DNA of 38,526 nt from Mycobacterium sp. (GTDB lineage: Bacteria > Actinomycetota > Actinomycetes > Mycobacteriales > Mycobacteriaceae), in the NCBI GenBank assembly GCA_023264735.1, contig JAHFVD010000061.1:8366-46891 (forward strand), read 5' to 3'. Both the position numbers and the translations under genes were made by a program. Below are positions 15,739-22,814 of the stretch, one piece after another. A model generated the notes under the pieces. That model saw nothing but the letters and a program-made list of their open reading frames with translations, searched no databases and had not been told where the DNA came from. The number at the start of each line of letters is the position of its first letter. Position 1 is the stretch's first letter.

Positions 15739-16134
15739 TCAGTGGGAACTGTGGTCGGCGCCGCCGGCCGAATGCGGTTGCGCCGCGGAGATCCCGGTAT
15801 TGAGGGCGGGCGGTTCGGGGCGCGGGAACAGCTGGGTCCGCCGCGGGGTGTCATTGAACCGACGCGGTTCCTCGGCACGCCGCGGCGGGCGGTCGTTGGC
15901 GATCAGCACCGCGATCCACGGCAGCGGCAGCGACACCGCGATGATCGCCAGCGAGATCAGCCCGTTGTGCCATAACCCGTAGGCCGCGGCCGCCAGGATC
16001 AGCGCCGGGATCCGAAACGACATGATCGTCAAGTACTTTCGCACCCGCAGGCGATGCTGCTCCTCATAAGGCGTTGCCGCGGCGGTGATGAGCACGGGTC
16101 GACCTTCGTCATCGAACCCCAGCTCACGCTTCAT
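15739..16134 (-). CDS. DUF3099 small membrane protein (Rv2709-like)
   Basis: The protein has 131 residues from ATG 16134 (MKRELGFDDEGRPVLIT); an alternative ATG at 16152 adds six residues. Two membrane helices lie close together, about 39-57 (IMSFRIPALILAAAAYGLW) and 60-80 (LISLAIIAVSLPLPWIAVLIA). They are followed by a basic NDRPPRRAEEPRR and a Pro/His-rich tail. The order soluble N-terminus, hairpin of two helices, positive loop suggests both ends are cytoplasmic. DUF3099 is a conserved actinobacterial family without assigned function. It lies upstream of sigB on the same strand (147-bp gap), and its divergent neighbour is the DUF3039 gene. Confidence 0.78.
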   Translation of the reverse strand: MKRELGFDDEGRPVLITAAATPYEEQHRLRVRKYLTIMSFRIPALILAAAAYGLWHNGLISLAIIAVSLPLPWIAVLIANDRPPRRAEEPRRFNDTPRRTQLFPRPEPPALNTGISAAQPHSAGGADHSSH

Positions 16135-16202
16135 AGCTCCACTGTTCCACATTCCGAGGCCGATATGCAGGCCGGTTTCTTACGGCCGCCCGACCGGGCA
16201 CA

Positions 16203-16451
16203 ATGTCTTCTATGCAGACTCAGACGATCGAGCGCACCGACACCGACGAACGCGTCGACGACGGCACCGATGATGACGCGCCGAAGGTCTTTCATTACGT
16301 CAAGAAGGAAAAGATCGCCGAGAGCGCGGTGATGGGCACCCACGTCGTCGCGCTGTGCGGTGAGGTGTTCCCGGTCACTCGCGCTGCTAAGCCCGGGTCG
16401 CCGGTCTGCCCGGATTGCAAGCGCGTCTACGAGAGCCTCAAGAAGGGCTGA
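16203..16451 (+). CDS. DUF3039 small zinc-ribbon-like protein (Rv2708c-like)
   Basis: The protein has 82 residues from ATG 16203; a second ATG at 16212 (MQTQTIERTD) may be the true leaderless start because CACAAT lies 7 nt before it. The N-terminus is acidic (DTDERVDDGTDDD). The core is VFHYVKKEKIAESAVMGTHVVALCGEVFPVTRAAKPGSPVCPDCKRVYESL, with one early Cys and a CPDC pair plus a nearby His. This could bind zinc. The family is short, actinobacterial and uncharacterised. Its 3' end overlaps the convergent BrkB-type gene by 14 bp. It is one of three small Cys-pair proteins near the sigma-factor genes. Confidence 0.82.
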   Translation: MSSMQTQTIERTDTDERVDDGTDDDAPKVFHYVKKEKIAESAVMGTHVVALCGEVFPVTRAAKPGSPVCPDCKRVYESLKKG

Positions 16452-17445
16452 CCGGAGCCTTCGCTTCGGGCTCTTCGGGCTGCGGCGCCTGCTCGTCCCT
16501 GTCGACGTCCTTGTCGACATCCTTGTCGCTCAACGACTTCGCCTTGCTCCGCAACCATGTCCACACCTGGTCGGCGTGTGGGATCGGGGCCGGCCATTCC
16601 TCTTCGATGGCGGCATTGAGTTCAGCGCCGATCATGATCGCGAAGCCGAGGAAGAACGCAAACAGCAGGAACGCGATCGGCGTTGCGAGTGCGCCATAGG
16701 TATAGCCGGTGCTGGTGATCCAGGTCAGGTAGAACCGAAGACCCATCGTGGCGACCACGAACACCGCCGTAGCCAGGAGCGCGCCCCACACCAGGCGATG
16801 CGTCGGCAGCGGCTTCGGCAGCGACACTCGGTAGAGGATGGTCACTGCCACCACCAAGGCCAGCACCAGGGCGGGGTAGTAGCCGTACTGCAGGACGTTG
16901 TCCCAGCTGTCGGGCAGGTATGAGGAGATCTTGCGGGGACCGAGCGCGACGAACGGCGCTGCGGCGATGACGAACACCAGCATCACGACGTAGAGGCCCA
17001 GCGCGAAGAACCGCTGCCGCACCGGGTGGCGCAGCGGCGTCTGATCGTGGGCTTCCACCACCGAGTCGACGAACGCCGAGATAGCTGACGAGCCGGCCCA
17101 CAGACTGATCACGAAGCCCAAAGACACCACCTCACCGCGCGCACCCTGGATGATGTCGCGGACGGTCGGCTGGATGATTTCGGTCACCACGTTCTTCGAG
17201 AAGAAGCTGTTGGCCAAGTTGATCAGCTGGTTCTCGATGGCCGGCAACGTGTCGGGCCCGAACAGCGGCGCGATGTAGGCGAGGCTGCCCAGCACCCCCA
17301 GCAACAGCGGGGGGAGCGACAGCACCGACCAGAATCCGGCCTGAGCCGACTCGGAAAAAATCGAGTCGTCCCAACTCTTGGACAACGTCCGTTTAGAGAT
17401 CCGCCATATGTGATGGCGAGATGGCTTGGCGGGTTGGTCAGTCAT
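16438..17445 (-). CDS. YihY/BrkB family integral membrane protein (Rv2707-like)
   Basis: The protein has 335 residues. The family (YihY/UPF0761, once misnamed RNase BN) has six membrane helices. Here they are at about 38-60 (GFWSVLSLPPLLLGVLGSLAYI), 105-128 (VVSLGFVISLWAGSSAISAFVDSV), 146-170 (FALGLYVVMLVFVIAAAPFV), 188-210 (YYPALVLALVVAVTILYRV), 220-240 (LVWGALLATAVFVVATMGLRF) and 250-275 (YGALATPIAFLLFAFFLGFAIMIGAELNAAI). The C-terminal tail is charged (DKDVDKDVDRDEQ), probably cytoplasmic. Members lack RNase activity; transport or envelope roles are guesses. It is cotranscribed with nothing obvious and overlaps the DUF3039 gene tail-to-tail. Confidence 0.88.
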   Translation of the reverse strand: MTDQPAKPSRHHIWRISKRTLSKSWDDSIFSESAQAGFWSVLSLPPLLLGVLGSLAYIAPLFGPDTLPAIENQLINLANSFFSKNVVTEIIQPTVRDIIQGARGEVVSLGFVISLWAGSSAISAFVDSVVEAHDQTPLRHPVRQRFFALGLYVVMLVFVIAAAPFVALGPRKISSYLPDSWDNVLQYGYYPALVLALVVAVTILYRVSLPKPLPTHRLVWGALLATAVFVVATMGLRFYLTWITSTGYTYGALATPIAFLLFAFFLGFAIMIGAELNAAIEEEWPAPIPHADQVWTWLRSKAKSLSDKDVDKDVDRDEQAPQPEEPEAKAPVSPS

Positions 17446-17505
17446 GACCAGACCAGCATTCCTGACGACGGCGGTCCTGCCCAGCGACGCGGCCGTGAGT
17501 TGCGG

Positions 17506-17697
17506 TTATGCCTCCGACGCAGCGACTTCGATCACCGCGGCCAGCTCGACAAGCTTGGCCTGGTGCTCGTTGGCGTGGTGCTGGCAAAACAGAAGTTCGG
17601 CGCCTGAAGGCAGCTTCGCGCGGACCCGGGCAGCCGCACCACAGCGGTCGCAGCGATCAGCCTTGGTCAATTCCGGACTGGTCAGGGTCGCGTTCAT
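17506..17697 (-). CDS. DUF7455 small Cys/His protein
   Basis: The protein has 63 residues. ATG 17697 has the strong ribosome site GGAGGAGCCC. The sequence has CDRCGAAARVRA followed by LLFCQHHANEH, i.e. a CxxC pair and a CxHH...H set, the look of a small zinc finger. The C-terminal helix is hydrophobic and ends in EVAASEA. This type of 60-70 residue protein is highly conserved in actinobacteria and has no assigned role. It lies 60 bp upstream of the BrkB-type gene on the same strand. The 161-bp gap upstream (17698-17858) is promoter space with no element I can name. Confidence 0.8.
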   Translation of the reverse strand: MNATLTSPELTKADRCDRCGAAARVRAKLPSGAELLFCQHHANEHQAKLVELAAVIEVAASEA

Positions 17698-17858
17698 TTG
17701 GGCTCCTCCGTAAGGTGCTCAGCGCTTCGGTGATTCGGTGCCACCGTCACGTATCTCCACTGTCTCAGACGTTCTCTGTTTCGGCCTTGTTCCCCGGGGG
17801 TTTAACGCTGTGTCGTGTCTCACGCCCTGTGCTGTTGCGGGTGGTGCAGTGTGGTCGT

Positions 17859-18224
17859 ATGTACCCGACTCCGGAATTCTTACTCCACCTGTGCGGACAG
17901 GGGGATTGGGAAGCCGCCGCGGCCGCCGGCGAACTTTGCCCCCCATCGCTGGGCGAAGTCGGATTCATCCACCTTTCGACGCCGGAGCAGGTGCACCTGC
18001 CTGCCAACCGGCTCTACGCCGGACGGACCGATCTCGTACTGCTGCAGATCGACCCGCAGCGGCTGGACGCCCCGGTGCGATTCGAACCTGGAGTGCCAAC
18101 GGATCCCGAGTCGATGAGGTTCCCGCACCTGTACGGCGCGCTGCCCGCCGTCGCCGTGACGAACGTCACTGCGTATCGGCCGGGGCCGGACGGCCGGTTT
18201 CAGCCGTTCGAATCCCCGATGTAG
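17859..18224 (+). CDS. DUF952 protein (Rv2705c-like)
   Basis: The protein has 121 residues from ATG 17859 (MYPTPEFLLHLCGQGDW); the frame is open far upstream but that part has no family features. DUF952 proteins contain a conserved fold with W, GFIHLS and HLYG motifs, here GEVGFIHLSTPEQV, DLVLLQIDPQRL and RFPHLYGALPAVAV. They resemble a ribosyltransferase-like beta fold, and a link to glutathione-S-transferase-type domains has been proposed, but function is unknown. It converges on the Rid-family gene with a 25-bp overlap of the coding ends. No signal peptide or membrane segment is seen. Confidence 0.82.
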   Translation: MYPTPEFLLHLCGQGDWEAAAAAGELCPPSLGEVGFIHLSTPEQVHLPANRLYAGRTDLVLLQIDPQRLDAPVRFEPGVPTDPESMRFPHLYGALPAVAVTNVTAYRPGPDGRFQPFESPM

Positions 18225-18577
18225 GCGTCGGCCTCGATCTCGACCAGCAGCCCGGGTTCGATGAGGGCCGAGACCTCGACCATGGTGGCGGCCGGGCGGA
18301 CCGCACCGAAGAACTCGGCGTGTACGGAGCCGACCTCATGCCACCGCGAGATGTCGGTGACGTAGATCCGGGTGCGGATCACGTCGGACAAGCCGGCACC
18401 CAGGTCGGACAGCGCTGTGGCTATGCGCTGCAACGCATTTCGGGTTTGCTCGACGATGTCGTCCCCAGCGCCGGTGGTACCGGACACCGCGATCAACGGG
18501 CCGGTGCGCACCGCGCGCGAGTAACCGACGAGATCCTCGAACTCGGATCCCGATCCGATGTTCACCCGCGCTGCCAT
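18200..18577 (-). CDS. Rid (YjgF/YER057c/UK114) family protein, RidA-type Arg missing
   Basis: The protein has 125 residues and is probably the Rv2704 counterpart. Rid proteins form trimers with clefts between subunits, and RidA deaminates reactive enamine/imine intermediates. Here the fold is clear: AVSGTTGAGDDIVEQTRNALQRIATAL, GLSDVIRTRIYVTDISRW and VEIEADAYI. However, the motif RPAATMVEV (93-101 region) has Ala97 where E. coli RidA has the essential Arg105 (PARSCVEV). It is thus better called a Rid-family protein of another subgroup than RidA itself. It lies 7 bp after the sigA stop on the same strand with no clear ribosome site, suggesting coupling to sigA. Confidence 0.85.
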   Translation of the reverse strand: MAARVNIGSGSEFEDLVGYSRAVRTGPLIAVSGTTGAGDDIVEQTRNALQRIATALSDLGAGLSDVIRTRIYVTDISRWHEVGSVHAEFFGAVRPAATMVEVSALIEPGLLVEIEADAYIGDSNG

Positions 18578-18584
18578 GCGGGTG

Positions 18585-20108
18585 TTAGTCCAGGTAGTCG
18601 CGCAGCACCTGAGAGCGGCTGGGGTGGCGCAGCTTGCTCATGGTCTTGCTCTCGATCTGGCGGATCCGCTCGCGGGTGACGCCGTAGACCTGGCCGATCT
18701 CGTCGAGGGTGCGGGGCTGACCGTCGGTCAGACCGAACCGCAGCCGTACGACGCCGGCTTCACGCTCGGAGAGCGTCTCGAGCACCGACTGCAGCTGATC
18801 CTGCAGCAGGGTGAACGAGACCGCGTCGACGGCCACGACGGCCTCGCTGTCCTCGATGAAGTCACCGAGCTGGCTGTCGCCCTCGTCGCCGATGGTCTGG
18901 TCCAGCGAGATCGGCTCACGCGCGTACTGCTGGATCTCCAGCACCTTCTCCGGCGTGATGTCCATCTCCTTGGCCAGCTCCTCGGGAGTGGGCTCGCGGC
19001 CCAGATCCTGAAGCAGCTCACGCTGGATACGGCCGAGCTTGTTGATGACCTCGACCATGTGCACCGGGATACGGATGGTGCGGGCCTGATCAGCCATCGC
19101 GCGGGTGATCGCCTGACGGATCCACCAGGTGGCGTACGTGGAGAACTTGTAGCCCTTGGTGTAGTCGAACTTCTCCACCGCGCGGATCAGACCCAGGTTG
19201 CCTTCCTGGATGAGGTCCAGGAAGGCCATACCGCGGCCGGTGTAGCGCTTGGCCAACGACACCACCAGGCGCAGGTTGGCTTCGAGCAGATGATTCTTCG
19301 CGCGGTCGCCGTCGCGGCAGATCCACTGCATGTCGCGGCGCTGCTGAACTGGCAGCTTCTCGCCCTTGTCGGTCTTCTCGGCCATCAGCTGCGTGGCGTA
19401 GAGGCCGGCCTCGATTCGCTTGGCGAGCTCGACCTCCTCCTCGGCGTTCAGCAGCGCGACCTTGCCGATCTGCTTGAGGTAGGCGCGAACCGAGTCGGCT
19501 GACGCGGTCAGCTCGGCGTCTTTGCGGGCCTGCCGCAGCGCCTCGGACTCCTCTTCGTCCCACACGAAATCGCCGGAGGCCTTGTCCTTCTCGGACGGCT
19601 CGGAGATGTCCTCCTCGTCACCGGCCGCGGCCGCCGGGGCCTTGGCGGTGGGAGCGGCTTCCTCGCCGTCTTCGCTGTCGTCGTCGGAGGCCTCGTCGGC
19701 GTCCTCAGCGTCGTCGTCCACGACCACTTCGAGATCGTCGAGTTCGATCTCGACGTCGACCACCACGTCGATGTCGGGTTCGCCGTCGAGCTCGGTGTCG
19801 ACGTCCTCGTCGGTGCCGACCTCGGCATCGCCCTCGGCCGTCGCGTCTTTCTTGCCGCGGCCACGAGTCGCAGGCGCCTTCTTCGCGGGCGCCTTGGTGG
19901 CGCGGGCCTTGGCGGGGGCGACGTCAGTGGCGTCGATGGGCTCGGAATCGCCGGCTTCCGCAGCGGCGGCGCGGGGCGCGGCCTTGGTGACGCGCTTGGC
20001 GGGCGCGGAACCGTTGGCGGCCTTCGCCGCCGGCTTCTTTGCGGGAGTCTTGGTGGCGGTGCGCTTCACCGGCTCGTCGGTTGCCGGGCTTGCTTTGGTC
20101 GCTGCCAC
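18585..20108 (-). CDS. sigA: SigA, primary sigma factor
   Basis: The protein has 507 residues with a GTG start at 20108 (V/MAATKASPATDEPVKRTATK), matching mycobacterial SigA, with GAAAGGG upstream. Frames open to 20156 are rejected. Residues 1-95 are Lys/Ala/Pro-rich, histone-tail-like; 95-160 are very acidic; both are likely disordered. Region 1.2 starts at about 203 (SADSVRAYLKQIGKVALLNAEEEVELAKRIEAGLYA). Region 2 contains ANLRLVVSLAKRYTGRGMAFLDLIQEGNLGLIRAVEKFDYTKGYKFSTYATWWIRQAI. Region 3 reads GREPTPEELAKEMDITPEKVLEIQQYAREPISLDQTIGDEGDSQLGDFIEDSE, and region 4 ends RTLDEIGQVYGVTRERIRQIESKTMSKLR. It directs RNA polymerase to housekeeping promoters. The gene has a leader of about 120 nt (see 20136-20244). 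Confidence 0.97.
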   Translation of the reverse strand: MAATKASPATDEPVKRTATKTPAKKPAAKAANGSAPAKRVTKAAPRAAAAEAGDSEPIDATDVAPAKARATKAPAKKAPATRGRGKKDATAEGDAEVGTDEDVDTELDGEPDIDVVVDVEIELDDLEVVVDDDAEDADEASDDDSEDGEEAAPTAKAPAAAAGDEEDISEPSEKDKASGDFVWDEEESEALRQARKDAELTASADSVRAYLKQIGKVALLNAEEEVELAKRIEAGLYATQLMAEKTDKGEKLPVQQRRDMQWICRDGDRAKNHLLEANLRLVVSLAKRYTGRGMAFLDLIQEGNLGLIRAVEKFDYTKGYKFSTYATWWIRQAITRAMADQARTIRIPVHMVEVINKLGRIQRELLQDLGREPTPEELAKEMDITPEKVLEIQQYAREPISLDQTIGDEGDSQLGDFIEDSEAVVAVDAVSFTLLQDQLQSVLETLSEREAGVVRLRFGLTDGQPRTLDEIGQVYGVTRERIRQIESKTMSKLRHPSRSQVLRDYLD

Positions 20109-20135
20109 GTACACCCTTTCGGTCGTGCTGGCTCT

Positions 20136-20158
20136 CGGTGGGCGCGGGGGCGCCACCG
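20136..20158 (-). promoter_or_regulatory. Hairpin in the sigA leader
   Basis: CGGTGGGCGC and GGCGCCACCG pair with one bulge around a short loop, 27 nt upstream of the sigA GTG. It lies inside the predicted mRNA leader and could affect translation. Confidence 0.35.
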
Positions 20159-20238
20159 AAAGCGTCGGCTATGAGGACTGTTGGCGTGGATCTCGTTGCG
20201 GATTCTCGCCGCTATCCGGTAGGCGGCCGCCGTCGACC

Positions 20239-20244
20239 ATTGTA
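20239..20244 (-). promoter_or_regulatory. sigA -10 element
   Basis: TACAAT (20244-20239 on the minus strand) is a near-ideal -10. It predicts an mRNA start near 20232 and a leader of about 120 nt. No consensus -35 is visible. Confidence 0.5.
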
Positions 20245-20282
20245 ACGACAGTGCGAGCATCTACCGCGCGAGCGGCGAAAAT

Positions 20283-21062
20283 TCAGCGTGTGACGTCGGC
20301 TTGTGCGGCCATCGCCGCACCCACGATGCCCGCCTCGTTCAGCAGTTCCGCGGCCACCACCGGGGTCCGGTTCTTCAACAGCGGGATCCATTTCTGCGCT
20401 TTGCGGCTGATGCCACCGCCGGCGATGAACAAGTCTGGCCAGATCGCATTTTCGATGCTGACCAGCACTCTTGTGACTTCTTCCGTCCACCGCTCGTAGC
20501 TCCACTCCTTGCGTTCCTTCACCGAGGAGGCGGCGCGGTGCTCGGCCTCCTTGCCGCCGACCTCCAGGTGGCCGAACTCGGTGTTGGGCAGCAGCTGGCC
20601 GTTGTGAATCACGGCGGAGCCGATTCCGGTGCCGAAGGTGAGCAGCACGATGACGCCGTTCTTGTTGCGTCCGGCGCCGTGCCGCTGCTCAGCCAGGCCT
20701 GCGGCGTCGGCGTCGTTGAGGACGGTGACGTGCTGGCCGCCCAGCGCGCCGCTGATGATCTCGGCGGCGTTGGTGCCGATCCAGCCCTTGTCCACGTTGG
20801 CTGCGGTCTGTACGACGCCGTTGACCACCACGCCGGGGTAGGTGACACCCAGCGGACCGGTCCACTCGAAGTGCCGAACGACCTCGGCGACCGTCTCCGC
20901 CACCGCGGCCGGGGTCGACGGCTGTGGGGTGAGCAACTTGAAGCGCTCCCCGATGAGCTGGCCGGTGTCGAGATCGACGACACCGCCCTTGACCCCGCTG
21001 CCGCCGACATCGACCCCGAAGCCGCGATTCTGTCCGGGGGTGGGCGATTCGGTCTCGGGCAT
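20283..21062 (-). CDS. ppgK: Polyphosphate glucokinase PpgK
   Basis: The protein has 259 residues. It phosphorylates glucose with inorganic polyphosphate (and ATP), feeding glycolysis. The ROK/hexokinase-fold motifs are GFGVDVGGSGVKGGVVDL (phosphate 1, residues 14-31), LNDADAAGLAEQ (sugar/catalytic Asp), LLTFGTGIGSAVIHNG (phosphate 2) and ELLNEAGIVGAAMAA. NTEFGHLEVGGKEAEHRAASSVKE is the characteristic actinobacterial PpgK insert, replacing the zinc-binding Cys motif of other ROK kinases. ATG 21062 has GAGGAGCAGCCC upstream. It is divergent from suhB, with 82 bp between the starts. The protein matches Rv2702 in order and length. Confidence 0.95.
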   Translation of the reverse strand: MPETESPTPGQNRGFGVDVGGSGVKGGVVDLDTGQLIGERFKLLTPQPSTPAAVAETVAEVVRHFEWTGPLGVTYPGVVVNGVVQTAANVDKGWIGTNAAEIISGALGGQHVTVLNDADAAGLAEQRHGAGRNKNGVIVLLTFGTGIGSAVIHNGQLLPNTEFGHLEVGGKEAEHRAASSVKERKEWSYERWTEEVTRVLVSIENAIWPDLFIAGGGISRKAQKWIPLLKNRTPVVAAELLNEAGIVGAAMAAQADVTR

Positions 21063-21104
21063 TGGGCTGCTCCTCGGCGAGGCGGGCGGTCTGCGCGATT
21101 GCCC

Positions 21105-21110
21105 ACACTA
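21105..21110 (-). promoter_or_regulatory. Candidate ppgK -10 element
   Basis: TAGTGT on the minus strand is 42 nt before the ppgK ATG, leaving room for the leader and ribosome site. The -35 is poor. Confidence 0.35.
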
Positions 21111-21144
21111 GTGGCTGCGCGCCCCTCTGTGCTGCGATAAGCCG

Positions 21145-21993
21145 GTGACCGACAACCGGGGAGAGCAATTGCGGGCGGTGGCCGAGCAGTTGGCCGCCGA
21201 AGCCGCCGCATTCGTCCGCCGTCGACGGGCCGAGCTCCTCGGCGACGGCCGCGACGCCATCGACTCGAATTCGGTGCAAACGAAGAGCACGCCGACCGAT
21301 CCGGTGACCGTGGTGGACACCGAAACCGAACTGCTGCTGCGGGATCGGCTGGGCGAACTGCGTCCGGGTGACGCGATCCTCGGCGAGGAGGGCGGCGGCC
21401 CGGCGGCCGGTGACGACGGCTCGGTCTGCTGGGTGATCGACCCGATCGACGGCACCGTCAACTTCGTCTATGGGATTCCGGCTTACGGGATTTCGATCGG
21501 CGCACAGATCGACGGCGTGTCGGTGGCGGGTGCGGTCGCCGATGTGGTCAGCGGCGACGTGTACTCGGCGGCGGCGGGTCATGGCGCTCACGTGCTCAGC
21601 GGCGGGCAGCGACGGGCACTGCGCTGCAGCGCGGTCACCGAGCTGTCGATGGCGTTGGTGGGCACCGGATTCGGCTACGCGCCGCAACGGCGCGCCGAGC
21701 AGTCGGCGCTGCTGGCCCTGCTGCTGCCCCAGGTGCGTGACGTGCGGCGGATCGGGTCGGCCGCGCTGGATCTGTGTCTGGTCGCCGCCGGCCGCCTCGA
21801 CGCGCACTACGAGCACGGCCTGAACGTCTGGGACTGGGCGGCGGGTGCGCTGATCGCCAGCGAGGGGGGCGCGCTGGTGGTGCTGCCGTCAGTCGACGAC
21901 GCAGGCGGGCTGCTGGTGGCCGCCGCGCCGGGCGTCGCCGGCGCGCTCATCGACGCGCTGGACCGGGCCGGAGGACTGCGCCCCCTGGACTAG
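21145..21993 (+). CDS. suhB: SuhB, inositol monophosphatase family protein
   Basis: The protein has 282 residues, GTG start at 21145 (MTDNRGEQLR). The Mg2+-dependent sugar/inositol phosphatase signatures are all present: ILGEEGGG (Glu81/82), WVIDPIDGTVNFVYG (Asp99, Asp102) and HYEHGLNVWDWAAGALIASEGGA. It hydrolyses inositol-1-phosphate, supplying myo-inositol for phosphatidylinositol, mannosylated lipids and mycothiol. There is no clear ribosome site; the weak hexamer TGCGAT 6 nt upstream could drive a leaderless mRNA. It ends 5 bp before the convergent cei stop. The protein matches Rv2701c in order. Confidence 0.93.
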   Translation: MTDNRGEQLRAVAEQLAAEAAAFVRRRRAELLGDGRDAIDSNSVQTKSTPTDPVTVVDTETELLLRDRLGELRPGDAILGEEGGGPAAGDDGSVCWVIDPIDGTVNFVYGIPAYGISIGAQIDGVSVAGAVADVVSGDVYSAAAGHGAHVLSGGQRRALRCSAVTELSMALVGTGFGYAPQRRAEQSALLALLLPQVRDVRRIGSAALDLCLVAAGRLDAHYEHGLNVWDWAAGALIASEGGALVVLPSVDDAGGLLVAAAPGVAGALIDALDRAGGLRPLD

Positions 21994-21998
21994 CGGGC

Positions 21999-22646
21999 TC
22001 AGCAGGTGCCGTTGTGGATCTTGGTGATCAGCGCCGAGTCTGCGGGCTCGGTGGCGTCTGGGCGCAGCCCGGCCAGGACGGCGTCGATGTCGTCGCTGTG
22101 AGCCAGGGTGGTGAAGTCGGTCCCGATCGACAGGTCGACCGAATCGTCCTTGCGGTCGTCCTGGAACAGCTCGACGCAGGGCGCCACCAGCCATACCGCG
22201 GCCGCACCGGCCCGGCCACTGGAACCGAAGCGGATCTGGCCCTGGCAGGTCAGTCGCGTGCTGGCGTAGATCGGGTCGTTGGCCGCGGTGGGCTGGGCGA
22301 AGCCGAGGTCCCGCAGCGCGCCGGCGACCTCACCGGCCTGCCCGCCCTGTCCGCTGGCGTTGAGGACCCGGATTTTGGTGTCCACGAGCTTGGCCGGAGC
22401 GACGTCCAGCATCGAGGCGTGCGAGACCTGCTCACCGAGTTTGGGGGCGGCCGGATCGGACGCTGGCGGCGGGTTGCAGGCCGCGGCCTCCCGCACGTCG
22501 ACCGGGCGGGTCAGCACGAATGCCCACACCACGGCCGTGATCGCGAACATCACGCCGAGGGCGATGATTCCGGGCAGGTAGTTGCGCCGACGGAACGGAC
22601 GACCGTTCTTGTCGAAGGCTGTGCCCTCGGTGATTTGAGCGACCAC
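21999..22646 (-). CDS. cei: Cei, cell envelope integrity protein (LytR_C domain)
   Basis: The protein has 215 residues, GTG start at 22646, and is very similar in layout to Rv2700. A cytoplasmic N-terminus ends in RPFRRRN, then a single membrane helix (NYLPGIIALGVMFAITAVVWAFVL) at about 22-45. The exported part is a LytR_C domain (KIRVLNASGQGGQAGEVAGALRDLGFAQPTAA ... IRFGSSGRAGAAAVWLVAPCVELF ... VDLSIGTDF). Cys residues (CNPPP, LTCQGQ, PCVEL, NGTC) probably make two disulfides. The mycobacterial protein is needed for envelope integrity and antibiotic tolerance and is related to VirR. The mRNA is predicted leaderless (TAGAGT 6 nt upstream). A CRP-type site lies about 72 bp upstream. Confidence 0.9.
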   Translation of the reverse strand: MVAQITEGTAFDKNGRPFRRRNYLPGIIALGVMFAITAVVWAFVLTRPVDVREAAACNPPPASDPAAPKLGEQVSHASMLDVAPAKLVDTKIRVLNASGQGGQAGEVAGALRDLGFAQPTAANDPIYASTRLTCQGQIRFGSSGRAGAAAVWLVAPCVELFQDDRKDDSVDLSIGTDFTTLAHSDDIDAVLAGLRPDATEPADSALITKIHNGTC

Positions 22647-22652
22647 GGATGC

Positions 22653-22658
22653 ACTCTA
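22653..22658 (-). promoter_or_regulatory. cei -10 element, leaderless start
   Basis: TAGAGT on the minus strand (22658-22653) is followed by 6 nt and the GTG start, so transcription should begin at or next to the start codon. Confidence 0.6.
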
Positions 22659-22710
22659 GAGGCACGTGGCGGGTGCCGACGGAACACGCCCGTCGCACCA
22701 GATCAATCAA

Positions 22711-22726
22711 TGTGACGTAAATCACA
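22711..22726. promoter_or_regulatory. CRP-type (cAMP receptor protein) binding site
   Basis: TGTGACGTAAATCACA is a perfect TGTGA-N6-TCACA palindrome, the consensus of CRP. The mycobacterial CRP (Rv3676) binds closely similar sequence. It sits between the divergent cei and DUF4193 genes at about -72 to -75 from both predicted start sites, an activator-like (class I) position. Confidence 0.8.
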
Positions 22727-22757
22727 CCTGGATATGGGTGATCTGGGCACGAATCGT

Positions 22758-22786
22758 TTGGCGGATCCGTTCGACGCTGATACAAA
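22758..22786 (+). promoter_or_regulatory. Candidate promoter of the DUF4193 gene
   Basis: TTGGCG (22758-22763), a 17-nt spacer and TACAAA (22781-22786) precede the GGAGGGGACAACA-ATG. Only the first of these matches consensus well. Confidence 0.4.
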
Positions 22787-22814
22787 GCCATGCTGAGGTT
22801 TGGAGGGGACAACA

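Noticed and set aside
17698..17858. SigF-type promoter (GTTT...GGGTA) or clear ECF promoter in the gap before the DUF952 gene
   Set aside because: GTTT occurs but no GGGTA at 15-17 nt; a GGAAC on the other strand has an 18-nt spacing that is not convincing.
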